Shown one piece after another: positions 49,301-59,506 of a stretch of DNA of 64,000 nt. The translations under genes were made by a program, and so were the position numbers. The notes beneath the pieces are model-generated. The model ran no database searches and was not told the DNA's origin. It was given only the letters and a program-made list of their open reading frames with translations. Each line of letters starts with the position of its first letter. Position 1 is the first letter of the stretch. Where the stretch lies: positions 2,666,001 to 2,730,000 of the forward strand of contig JAJQJQ010000034.1 of NCBI GenBank assembly GCA_028622995.1, read 5' to 3'. This stretch comes from Panagrolaimus kolymaensis. Taxonomy: Eukaryota; Nematoda; Chromadorea; Rhabditida; Panagrolaimidae.

Positions 49301-52300
49301 TCTTTTAGTTCCTTTAACCAACAACGGCTCCATGACGACCCCAGTATTCGGCAATGGACCGAATGGGCGTCCTATGGGAGCATCCACTCCAACTGGACCT
49401 TATTTTCAAGGTAGCCAGCTTGGTCATAGTGGTATGGGAGGTCCAATGGGAGATTCCATGTATCGATCTAATATGAATAATAGCGGCGGCCCATCAGCTT
49501 GGAATAATGCTCCAGGATGGTGTACGTTTTATTTATTTTTTTACACGAAGATGTCCTTTAAAAACTATTAACTTTTTAGCTTCTCGATCAACTCCAGGGC
49601 TTCCGGATTTTCGACCATCTTTTGCGCAACACCCTCTTCCAGGTACATCCAATCCATCTTCACAACCACCCATAGGTAATGGAGGAATGAATGCATTATC
49701 AGATCAAAGATACAATGCTGAACCAGCAAATGTTGAAACATTTTCGGATGAAATTCAAGATGAAGCAAATTCATATTTTCAACAAATGTTCACTGATCAT
49801 GATCCTTTATCGGTGGCAGATTTCATTCAACAAATGGCTAAATTTCGCCAATCAGCTGATGCAAAAGTTAAAAAGGTTTTAAATTGCGTGATTAAAAATC
49901 TTTTCGATGAATTCAAATTCTTTAATGAATACCCTGAATATGAACTTCGAACCACCGCTGAAGTTTATGGAGGATTTATCAATGAACAAATAGTCGAGTA
50001 AGAAATTAAATAAATTTTGAAGTCAAGAAAATTAACAAAAATTATTATAGAGATATACAATTAGCAACAGCAGTACGAAAAGTTTTGGAAGCAATTCAAA
50101 ATCCACCAAATAGCCCATTATTTACTTTTGGGATTGTTGCTTTACAAGCATGCAAATCTGTGCTTCATCGATATCCAAAAGTTTGCTTGATTATAACAAA
50201 CAATGAATCGTTTGCTAAATTCCCCGCTGAATTGCATGAATATATCCTTGCTGGATGTACAGGAGATTTACCTGGCAACATTGATGCTCATCAATCGATG
50301 AGAGTTCATAATGAAAGGCATACACCAGCAATACAAGCAGCGATGCAAGCAGAAAATGTTCCACAACCTGCACAAATGAGAATGCCTCATGGACCAATTA
50401 CACCAAGTGTAAGTTAAATTTACATAATTTGGATTTATCCCTTCGAATATTAAAAAATCCTAAAAATTAATACCCAAAACTTTTTTTTGGCTTTGTTTTC
50501 GAGGAAAAAAATCCATTTATCTCTCGGAGTCTAACCGCGACGACCCAAAGTTTAATAAATGAAAAAAAAAGAAACACTGACCACTTAAAAAAAATTTGGC
50601 GGTAAAAAAAATCATATGCCATAAACCAAAAAGTTCCAACCATATACTTTTTTCTTCGTTTTATTGCATCATATTTACATGAATGCATCGAAGAAAAGCT
50701 AGAATAAAAAATAATTAGTATCGTTGAAGATGGCTTTAAACAATTTTTATAATCTTCAGGGCCCTTCAATGATGGCTGTTTCAAATACAGAAATTTTGGA
50801 AAAAGGAACCGAACGAGATGGAGAAAAAGTTGTATTGGCAGAAAAGAAGCTTGTTGAAGATGTTTCCTTCTTATGTAACAATTTGAGTTTTGCAAATATG
50901 CAAAGTAAAGTAAGAAAATTTTTTTTGGTTAAAAAATTAAATTAATTTTTCATTTTTAAGGTTGAAGACTTAAGACAAATCTTGGAAAAGCATGATGATA
51001 CCTGTCGTAAATGGTTGGCCCAATATTTAGTCATGAAACGGATTACCCTTGAACAAAATTTCCATTCACTTTATAACAGCTTCTTGGTAACGTTAAAGGA
51101 TGACAAACTTAACTTTTATGTGAAGCAAGAAACTTTGCGCAATATCAAGGTACTCTTTTTTACATTTATGCAAATTACAAAATATATATTTCATAAATTT
51201 TAGATCTTGTTGAAAAGTGACAAGAAACATGATACATCAAGCTTTGATGATCGCCAATTACTTAAAAATCTTGGTCATTGGCTTGGTCTCCTTACACTTG
51301 GTCGTGATCAACCAATTGTATTGGATGATTTAAATTTGCGTGATTTATTATTGGAAGCTTTTTATAAAGGTCAACAAGAACTTCTTTATGTTATTCCATT
51401 TGTTGTTAAAATTGTCATGGCTTCACCCAAAAGTAAAGTAAGGAAATTCTTTTTTGGTTTATTTAAGAAAAAAATAATAAATTGTTTTAAAGGTTTTTGC
51501 TCCGTCGTGTGCTTGGGTTCAACAAATATTGCATATCTTAGCTGAAATTCATCGACAATCAGATTTAAAGTTAAGCTTAAAATTTGAGATTGAAGTTTTA
51601 TGCAAAGAACTTCGAGTGGATTTGCAATCCCTTGTTCCTGATGGCACGTTATTAACGGATGAAAGAATCACTCGATTAACTCAACAATTATCTGATGTTG
51701 CAATATTAACACGTCCAACTGATGCCCCTGGTAGTGACGCCGGTGGACATCTTGTTGGTGGACCTTATGATCCCGCAGGTCGGGCATCCACTGTTCAACC
51801 AACTATGTATGCTCAACAAAGCGGTGCTGCAGCAACACCAAGTAATGAACCGGAAAGTGCACAAAATTCTGTGAGATATCCCCAAACTGGAGGAACCGCA
51901 GCACAAGCTATGCCTGCTCCACAATTCTATTATCATGAAATAAATATTTTTGAAAGCATTGAAAATCAACTCACCATTCCCGCTACACTTCCATTATTTC
52001 AAATGTTTCCAAATCTTGCATTACAATGTCGAAAAGTTATTACTGCGGCAGTTCATGAAAATTTAAATGGAATGGTTGAGCGTTCCATTGCATGCGCAAT
52101 TTCATTAACATCCGAAATAATTAATAAAGACTTCGCTCAATGTCCCGATGCCCAACAACTTCGCAGAGCATATATGCAAATGATGAGATCAATCACCGCT
52201 GCAATTGGCATGATTACCACCAAGGAACCGTTATCAAGCACAATCGTGAGTTATTTACGAAATATTTTTAATCAACAAATCCAACAATTTGGACAAGCTG

Positions 52301-54992
52301 ATTCAAATTTATTACGAAATGCAGATGATACTTTGCAACTTGTGGTGGAAAAAAATGTGGACCTTGCGTGTTGCTATGTTGTAAAAACAGCATGTGAAAA
52401 AGCTAACATGGAAATAGAAAAAAGAATGGATGAAGCCATTCAACGCCGAAAAGCCGGAATAACTTTGGAAGTTTCACCCGAAGTTAAAGCAATCATCGAT
52501 AAAATGCCCCTTGAACTTCGACCAATTGATAGACCATTGAAGGAAAGTGAAATGGCGGTTTATGAAGTTTTCAATACTCATATGTTTGGTTTCAAACCAT
52601 CAAACAATGATGATTTTGCTTTGGAACGAAATAATCTCGCTGCAATGAAACGAAAAGAGGGAGGCAGTTTTGATGGTGGCAACCAACAAATAAATGAAAA
52701 CAATATGGATGAAATTCTTTCTGACCCCAACTTTTTCCAACGTAAAGCTGAAGCAATATTTCGAGAATGGATGGCAGTTTGCTCTCAAACAGATGTTCGA
52801 ACAACTCATCAACCTATCATTCAACATTTATTTACTATGATTCAAAGTCATGGAATTGCAATAAATGAAGAAAATATTTTAAAGATAATTAAAACTTGCC
52901 TTGAAATTAGCACGGATGTTTCATATCGACTTTTAAATCGACAAGATAATACTAATGGACTTCCCACTACTATTCGAAATCGATGCTATTACACCATCGA
53001 TGCATTTTCAAAACTTGTTTGGTTAGTTACTTTTTTTTCTTCGGACAAAAATATTTTTAAGTTTATTTGTTTTTTGTTGTTTTTAGTTTGATGATTAGAA
53101 ATGCAGAAAATATAATTGGCACAAATAAAATTCAATTGCTTAATCGCACTTTGGAATTGTTAACCCATTCCCTTATTACCGATCATGAATCTCGACGTCG
53201 TGAATTTAATGGATTACCATTTCTTCGAATTTTTATTACAATGATTAAAGATCTTTGTCAACGTGATGTAGCGGTTGCACAATTACATTGGAATATAATT
53301 GAAACATTTGGGTATAAATTTTTAAAAGTATTTTGAACCACACATGGGCGTATAAGTACCCTAGGTTTTCAAAACTTTGCTGCCTATAAAAAAATCACGT
53401 ACTCTCCCCTTTGATTAATTTTTCAAACTCTTGAGAGATCGCTGCTGCCTATAATTTTTTTCTTGAAAAAGAACGTACTCCTCCCTTAGTATATTTTTTA
53501 AAATTTCAAAAAAGTGGTGCTGCCTGCTGCCTATAGGCTACCTAAAAAGGTACCCAATGCGCATGTGTGTTTTGAACCATAACCAAATAAATATATTTTT
53601 TTAGACAAGCTTTATATTTTATTCAACCCCGAAAAGTTCCAGCTTTTGCATTCCATTGGCTTGAAATAATTGGACATCGAGTATTTATTAGTGAATTGCT
53701 TGGAGACCCACATGCTCCACATTTTACTCGAGCTATTTACACTCAATTAATTCTTGGACATCTTAAATTTTTGGCTCCCAGCCTTCGAAATGTTAATCTT
53801 CCGAAATCCGTCCAAGAACTTTACAAAGGAACTCTTCGAGTTATGCTTGTTGTGTTGCATGATTTCCCTGAACTTTTATGCGAATATTATTATATTCTTT
53901 GTGATGTTATTCCACCAAATTGTATTCAACTTCGTAATTTGGTTCTCAGTGCATATCCAAGAAATATGCGACTTCCTGATCCCTTTGCACAACATTTTTC
54001 AATGGTAAATTTTTAATTTTCGAAGTTTTGAAAAAATAATGAAAAATTTTTTATTTTAGATTGAAACATTGCCTGAAATGGATGTTCAACCTAAAATTCC
54101 ATATGAAATGTTTAATTTAATTCCCGATTCTCTTCGAACTCAATTAGAAACATATTTAACCACTCGAACCGAAGTAACATTTTTAACTGATCTTCCAAAT
54201 AAATTAGAAAGTAGCAATATTCCTGGATGCAAATATAATGTGCCAGTATTAAATGCAATCGTAAATTTTGTTGGCTTTCGTGCTATTAGCCTTCTTAAAG
54301 ATAATAATACTCGCATTTCCATTTCCACCATCGCTCATTCATCTTTTATGGATGTATTTCAAAGTTTGGCTGTATCATTATGCACTGAAGGTAAAATTAA
54401 ACATTTTTCTTTGATTTCGTAAAAAATAAAGTAAAAGATGAAATTAAAAAAGCAATAAAAAAAATTTATTGTATAAAATTGTAATTAAAAATTTATTGCA
54501 GGTCGATATTTGTTGTTTAACGCTCTTGCAAATCAATTGAGATATCCAAATGCTCAAACTCATTATTTTGCTTGCACACTTTTGTATCTTTTTAAAGAAT
54601 CCACGAGTGATGCAATTAAAGAACAAATTACACGGTATGTTTTTTTTTCTAATAAATTTTTTCGATGCTAATAATTTTTTTGTCTTTAGTGTCCTAATTG
54701 AACGTTTATTCGCTTTACGCCCACATCCATGGGGATTATTAATAACTTTCATAGAATTAATTAATAATGAACAATATAAATTTTGGTCATATGATTTTGT
54801 TCATTGTAGTCCTGATATTGAGCGGTACGTTGAAGCATCAGATTTGTTAAGATCTAAATCAAAAAATCAAAATTCGGATGTTCCAGGCTCATCGTAAATG
54901 TTGCAAAATCATGTTATGTTTCCATTCCAACTGAATGTTTAAGATTTCCTTTTCTTGAGGAAAATACTTATGGAGGTTCGGGTGGAATCTAA
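46345..54992 (+). CDS. CNOT1: CCR4-NOT transcription complex subunit 1 (CNOT1/NOT1)
   Basis: Scaffold of the CCR4-NOT deadenylase complex. Eighteen exons (46345-46647, 46701-47168, 47241-47600, 47660-47857, 48260-48398, 49309-49521, 49580-49997, 50051-50408, 50760-50909, 50961-51149, 51204-51437, 51493-53021, 53087-53311, 53605-54004, 54060-54390, 54502-54634, 54690-54824, 54887-54992) join in phase into 1962 residues; human CNOT1 has 2376. Order: N-terminal HEAT region; tristetraprolin-binding domain ([20 protein letters not shown]) near 600-690; MIF4G domain for CAF1/CNOT7 binding (about 820-1060); DUF3819-type CAF40-binding helices ([20 protein letters not shown]) near 1130; C-terminal NOT module containing [20 protein letters not shown]. 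Intron 5 contains a second possible first exon and intron 13 a transposon-derived insertion. Confidence 0.95.
49068..49185 (+). CDS. CNOT1: Putative alternative internal first exon of CNOT1
   Basis: An ATG at 49068 opens a frame starting [20 protein letters not shown] and ending FIPEWS plus one base before a GT donor at 49186. The regular CNOT1 exon 5 also ends one base into a codon, so both exons can join the same downstream exon at 49309 and give GVPLTNNGS or [10 protein letters not shown]. No in-frame acceptor precedes the ATG; a TTTTTCAAG site at about 49012-49020 could be a 5' UTR or spliced-leader acceptor. The resulting isoform would lack the N-terminal HEAT region (about 490 residues) but keep the TTP-, CAF1- and CAF40-binding and NOT modules. 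Confidence 0.5.
53331..53577. mobile_element. hAT-like miniature inverted-repeat element (MITE)
   Basis: An element of about 231 bases (53339-53569) is flanked by a perfect 8-base direct repeat TTTTGAAC (53331-53338 and 53570-53577). Its ends form an imperfect terminal inverted repeat: CACACATGGGC at the left and the complement of CACACATGCGC at the right, each followed after a short gap by GTACC. Inside, about 80-base imperfect tandem units carry TGCTGCCTATAA and CGTACTC followed by CCC. It lies wholly within CNOT1 intron 13 and has no coding capacity. An 8-base target duplication with CA-starting ends is typical of hAT-superfamily nonautonomous elements. Confidence 0.7.
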
Positions 54993-55308
54993 ATAATAAG
55001 CGGTGTTTTTTCTTCTTTTGTTTATATATACATAGGCATTATTATTATTTTTCTCTATTTTTAATTTGTGTTTATGAGTTTTTTTTATTCATAGTTTTCT
55101 GTACCTCTTTTCTAACTATTTTTTTCTTTATTTCTTTTTTCAATGCATATTTGTACATCCTTTCTTTATTTTACTTTATTTTATTTGAAAATGTATTCTG
55201 TAGAATCTTTAAATTTTATTTTTGTGATACCTTTTGTTTCTTCTTTGTATTTATATTTCAAATAAACTTTTCTGAATTTCAAATATTTTGTTGCAAAACA
55301 TATACACA

Positions 55309-55447
55309 CTGTTCCTCAAAAGTATAGAAACACCCTTGAATTAAGGCACTCTGTGTTTGGAATCAAAACAAACGGACTTTTTTTTATGGCTTACAATGAA
55401 TTCAGCGTGCTTGAAAATTTTTAAATTCGAAAAAACGATGGGTGTTT
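55309..55447. repeat. Possible Tc1/mariner-type terminal repeat fragment
   Basis: The sequence CTGTTCCTCAAAAGTATAGA followed by AACACCC resembles Tc1-family ends, which commonly read CAGTG-N-CCAAAAGTAT-AACACC. A reverse-oriented GGGTGTTT occurs at about 55440-55447, which could be a degraded partner end 110-140 bases away. No transposase is present. This is a resemblance only. Confidence 0.3.
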
Positions 55448-55483
55448 AAAATCAAACAACTTTAGTTGAAAACAATATTGTAT

Positions 55484-55553
55484 CGACGCCGACGATATCG
55501 TCGGCGTCATCGTCGCTATTTTTTCTTGTTTGTCGTCGACGCCAAAAAAGTTT
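55484..55553. repeat. GC-rich 24-base perfect palindrome with nearby partial copies
   Basis: Bases 55485-55508 form a perfect 24-base palindrome with half-site GACGCCGACGAT. Nearby partial copies of the same words follow, notably CATCGTCG at 55508-55515 and GTCGTCGACGCC at about 55532-55543. The local GC content contrasts sharply with the surrounding AT-rich sequence. It could be a transposon internal or terminal palindrome, a hairpin in a transcript, or a binding site. No function is assigned. Confidence 0.55.
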
Positions 55554-56428
55554 CTCGATATTTGCAAAATAATAAAAAATACAATAAAAAATACAAAATT
55601 AGACTATATTAAACGCTCTTTTGGAAAAAAATCGCTGCGTTTTTTTTTTGAGAAAGAATACAAAAACTGTGATGCTTTTCTTCCATGGTGCCGAAATTTT
55701 ATTTAATCGATGTGGAAGACGATGACTTTTAGCTTTTTGCGAGAAAAAAATATATAATAAAAGTTGAAAACATCTTATTTCTTTCTTATTTTTTTATTTG
55801 CGATCAATTTGCTTTTCCTTTATCATTCTTGCTTTAAATATTTTAATTATATTTTTTTTTTCATTTGTTTTTGAGAATTCTTTGAAAAAGTTATAATAAA
55901 AAAACAAAAATCCTAAGTAAAACATTTAGTTTAATAAAATACAATATTAATATTGTGGTAATTGCACCCCATCCAAATGACATCAAAGTATTCCAGAAGC
56001 AATACTATTCTCCAGGAAACTTTTTGAAATATTTGTATTTTTTGATGGCATAAATCATTATCAAGCCATTAAGAATATTAACAACATGTTGAAGTGTAAA
56101 GAGCACCAAGAATCAAAAAATTTCTTTTCTTTCAATTTGACATATTTTTATAATTAAAAAAACATCTGTTTTTTAATGGCTCCCCGAAAATCAATTTTTG
56201 CGATGAAATATTTGGTAATATTGTTGGTGAAAGAAAAAACGACGGAATATTTTAACAACCATATTTTTTTAGCCATAAATCTTACTTTTTTTAAATTACA
56301 TCTTTTGAACATGCGATTTTTCCTAACTTCAGCACTGAACGAACAACCATATACTTTTTTATTTCTGAAGCTACTCATTTTATTTTAATCTATAGTTTTA
56401 ATAAAAAATAAATACGTACCTGTCAACC

Positions 56429-56659
56429 ATGATAATGGCAAAATTCTCTAATAACTCAACATCAACTGCATTCGGGGTGGCGAAATTTACTTTAAAAGAT
56501 TTAGCTCAAAAACGAATGGATTCAGGCCTTTATTTTCTTGGATTAGTTGCATTATTCAGTTGGACTCTTGTTATTTTATGGATGACAAGGCCATTTTGGA
56601 CTGGCAGAATAAAATTGCACAACAACAATGATGATTCAGTTGAGAAAGATATGGGATAA
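56429..56659 (+). CDS. Single-pass membrane microprotein, unrecognised
   Basis: A single-exon frame of 76 codons, with a second in-frame ATG at 56435 (MAKFSNNST). It has a polar N-terminus, a charged segment KDLAQKRMDSG, then one hydrophobic segment GLYFLGLVALFSWTLVILWM at about residues 33-52, then a basic TRPFWTGRIKLHNN and an acidic tail. The distribution fits a small single-pass membrane protein, orientation not determined. It sits 227 bases upstream of the methyltransferase gene on the same strand. I do not recognise the family. Coding potential is supported by its non-repetitive composition and codon use similar to neighbours. Confidence 0.55.
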   Translation: MIMAKFSNNSTSTAFGVAKFTLKDLAQKRMDSGLYFLGLVALFSWTLVILWMTRPFWTGRIKLHNNNDDSVEKDMG

Positions 56660-56885
56660 TTTTTTTTGTTGCAATTTTATATTTTTCCACTCTTCTATAA
56701 CCCTCGCTCATGTATTTCCAAATTAACTCTTATTTTATAAAATTTGTATTTAATTTTTTGTCTTTTCTATTTTTTGTTATTTTTTTTAAAGAAATAAATG
56801 GCCAATAAAAAAAAGAAATTTTTAACAATAAAAAGATGCATTTTTGCTTTCCCAAAAAAACTAAATAAACTTTGCAACAACGAGA

Positions 56886-57903
56886 ATGGTAACAAAAATC
56901 AAAGACTACTTTTTACGATTTTATTATTATTTTTTTAATCGCTTCATTATTTATCCTTTAATGCAAATAATTCCAAAGCAATTTGATATTCAATTTATGA
57001 ATTTGGGTTATTCTTCTATTCCTTATGAAGCTGCAAAAGAAACAATTGCGTGTGATGATCGAATAAAAGATATTATGGATAAATATTTGGGAGCTTCGGA
57101 TGATTTAAACAGAGCTCATATCGCCCTTTATGAAAAAGCATTAAGCATATGTCCAGCTTATCCATCTTTAACTAATTTTAATATTGTTGAAGTTGGTTGT
57201 GGTCTTGGTGGAGGAGTAAAATGGATTAAAAGGTTTTTACATTTTTTGAGATTTTAAAGCAAATTAAACTAAATAAACTTTACTTTAGGGCTCACCCAGA
57301 AATAAATACCGTAATCGGAGTGGATAAAGTTATAAACCCATCAGATGATGGAATGTTTGTGGAAGGGAATGCTGAAGATTTACCATTCCCTAAATCCAGC
57401 AAAGATTTAATAATAAATATTGAAAGCAGTCATCTTTATGGTGATCCTCAGAAGTTTTTCAACGAAGTGTATCGGATACTAAAACCTAATGGATACTTTT
57501 GTTGGGCTGATTTAAGATACCATAATCAAGTAATTGAAAAAATTATTATCTTTTTATAGAAAGTTTCTTTTATTTCCAGATGGCTGAAGCTTTGGAAGAA
57601 GCTTCACAAGCCAACCTCCATCTTATTGCATACGAAAATATCACCGCTGAAGTTTTAAATGGCATTGAATTTACTTCAAAACGTTATGACCAAATATTAG
57701 AAAAGGTAAATAAAAAAGAGCTTTATCGCTTGCTTTAAGTACAGAAAGTGGAAATTTATTTTTTTAAGGCTCCATGGTTCATAAAAGCTTTTCGAAATTC
57801 AATTCGAGCAACATATTGTGCTCCAGGAACTCATACATACAATCGTTTTGCTAAACGAGAAAAGATTTATGCTACAGCTTGTTGGATTAAAAAAGTTCTT
57901 TAG
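56886..57903 (+). CDS. SAM-dependent methyltransferase, phthiotriol-methyltransferase-like family
   Basis: Four exons (56886-57232, 57289-57529, 57580-57705, 57769-57903) give 282 residues, in phase throughout. The N-terminus has a hydrophobic, aromatic stretch (YFLRFYYYFFNRFIIYPLMQ, partly) that may associate with membranes. Motif I is IVEVGCGLGGGVKWIKRAHP, followed by an acidic residue at the end of strand 2 (VIGVDKV). Motif II is GNAEDLPFPKSSKDLIINIE with SSHLYGDP, and motif III EVYRILKPNGYFCWADLR. The spacing is that of class I Methyltransf_11 proteins and resembles mycobacterial phthiotriol/phenolphthiotriol dimycocerosate methyltransferases and their nematode homologues (R08E5/R08F11 genes of C. 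elegans). The substrate in animals is unknown to me; a hydrophobic lipid is an inference. Confidence 0.85.
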
Positions 57904-58313
57904 AAATTTTTACTTTTATTTATTTTAAAATTAAATAAAAGTTATCCCATTCTACAAAAATGTTTTCAATAGGGAAAGGGCAGAAGTAAAACACAAATAA
58001 CAAAGAAAAACATGTGAACCTTTAGCTTTCAAAAGCTTCACATTTTACATCGTATATGTATTTGCTTTTTCACTAATAAAAACTTTAAAAATGCTGTCAA
58101 ATCAATGGAGACTAGAAAAAAAAATTTTCAAAGTAAAAAATTTGCTTGAAAGTTCCAGAAAGTTGCGCGCAACGTGGAGCTTATTCTCGAAGGAATGAAA
58201 AAAAGGAGAACCTTTTTTTCATTTGCAAGTTTACAACGTCTTTTTCTTGTTTTTGATTTGAATTTTAGCTCATCTGTAATTACTTTTTTTTAACTAGAAT
58301 TACTTGGACAATC

Positions 58314-59140
58314 ATGGGAGAAATACCGCCGATATTTGGAGTACTAATAAGTGGTAGACCAGTAAGTTTTACTTTTTATTTTGCTTTGCTTGATCGTTTA
58401 TAATTTCAGATTCAAGCCAACTTTATGCGGGTTAGTGAAACTGATTTCGTTTCTGAAATTGACGAAGCAAGTACAATAAATCATATGGCTGTTTTTCTTA
58501 CTGGTACTTCACCTCTTCCTGAAGGATTTGCTGCTTCTGGTATTTCCATTTTCTTTATTTATCCTCATAACAATATGATTTCCAGTATATATGCGTTGGG
58601 CTGATAATGAAAGTAATAATTGGCACTACCTTGGAGCTATAACCAATACGAAACCAAGTGCTTTCTTCAGAGTTGGTCATGTACGTATGCTTTTATTGTG
58701 ACTCAAGTATATGGTTTTACGTCTCAATCCTTTTAGTTTATTAATGCTGTAGCTTCTCATGATAATGTTCTTTCAATTCAACAATATACTGGTATTAAAA
58801 AAGGAACTGCACAAATTGGAATTCAAGTGGAACCATTGCTGAATGTTGAAGGAAGAGTAGCTGCAACAGGAACTGGTGTTAGCAATCAAGTCAGTTGTTA
58901 TCTACTATCGTAAACTATTCATCTTTCTATTTTCAGACAAACTTTGAAGAATTTCAAGAGAAAACTATCAGAAACTTAGTGAATTATGCAGGATCTTTTG
59001 TTCGTCCACTTCCTGATCCTGAAAACCCGAATCGTCTAGGAAGTTTCATACCTGTGGATACGATCGAAAAATGGTACACTGATTTCAAAAGAAAATTACA
59101 AATGAATCCGAATTTCTGGCGCAATCTTGGTACTGATTAA
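58314..59140 (+). CDS. HIKESHI: Hikeshi (OPI10/C11orf73 family), Hsp70 nuclear import carrier
   Basis: Hikeshi binds ATP-Hsp70 and FG nucleoporins to carry Hsp70 into the nucleus during heat stress. Five exons (about 58314-58361, 58410-58539, 58586-58680, 58737-58889, 58937-59140) give about 209 residues, near the 197 of the human protein. Matching segments are GVLISGRPIQANFMRV, ESTINHMAVFLTG-like INHMAVFLTGTSPLPEGFAA, NWHYLGAITNTKPSAFFRV, and near the C-terminus IPVDTIEKWYTDFKRKLQMN with PNFW. A TTTAACTAG acceptor lies 16 bases before the ATG. It is part of a run of four plus-strand genes with gaps of 230-410 bases. Confidence 0.93.
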
Positions 59141-59506
59141 TCCTTTTCTTCTTTTTTGTCTTATTGGTAGAATGTTATTGATGTTTTATTGTTAAATGAA
59201 GAACTTGTATTGTATGTTCCAAAATATAGTGTTGTATAAACTTTTGTTATATGTATTTGTTAAGATTATATACCAAAACTAGGCCTTTTCTTTATACGTT
59301 TGTAGCTGGAATTTGTTTCTTAAAACTTTCTTTTTTTAGTCGTTGATCTTCTTTGAAATACGGCTAACGTCATTATTCGAGCCAACTGTATGAACAATGG
59401 GCTCATGTCGTAATCAATTTTCTTCATTGATCTTTCTTATCATTCGTTTTTTGTCCATTGTTTGTTGAGTAAGAAGCTACTGCATTGTTTTGATTGCTTG
59501 ACAAAG

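Larger units (their letters stand above)
54993..56428. other. Region downstream of CNOT1 with repeat-like pieces
   Basis: Contains the CNOT1 3' UTR with an AATAAA at about 55260, then a fragment resembling a Tc1/mariner-type transposon end at 55309-55340, and a locally GC-rich palindromic island at 55484-55553. The rest is AT-rich. An open frame at 56176-56388 overlaps another on the opposite strand and has no clear family features. No confident gene. Confidence 0.5.

Noticed and set aside
54444..54752. 102-codon minus-strand frame over the end of CNOT1
   Set aside because: It is antisense to supported CNOT1 exons and introns and is a shadow of the real gene.
56154..56388. Opposed open frames of 70-74 codons upstream of the microprotein
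   Set aside because: Frames overlap on both strands and neither shows a convincing start context or recognised motif; kept as unassigned.
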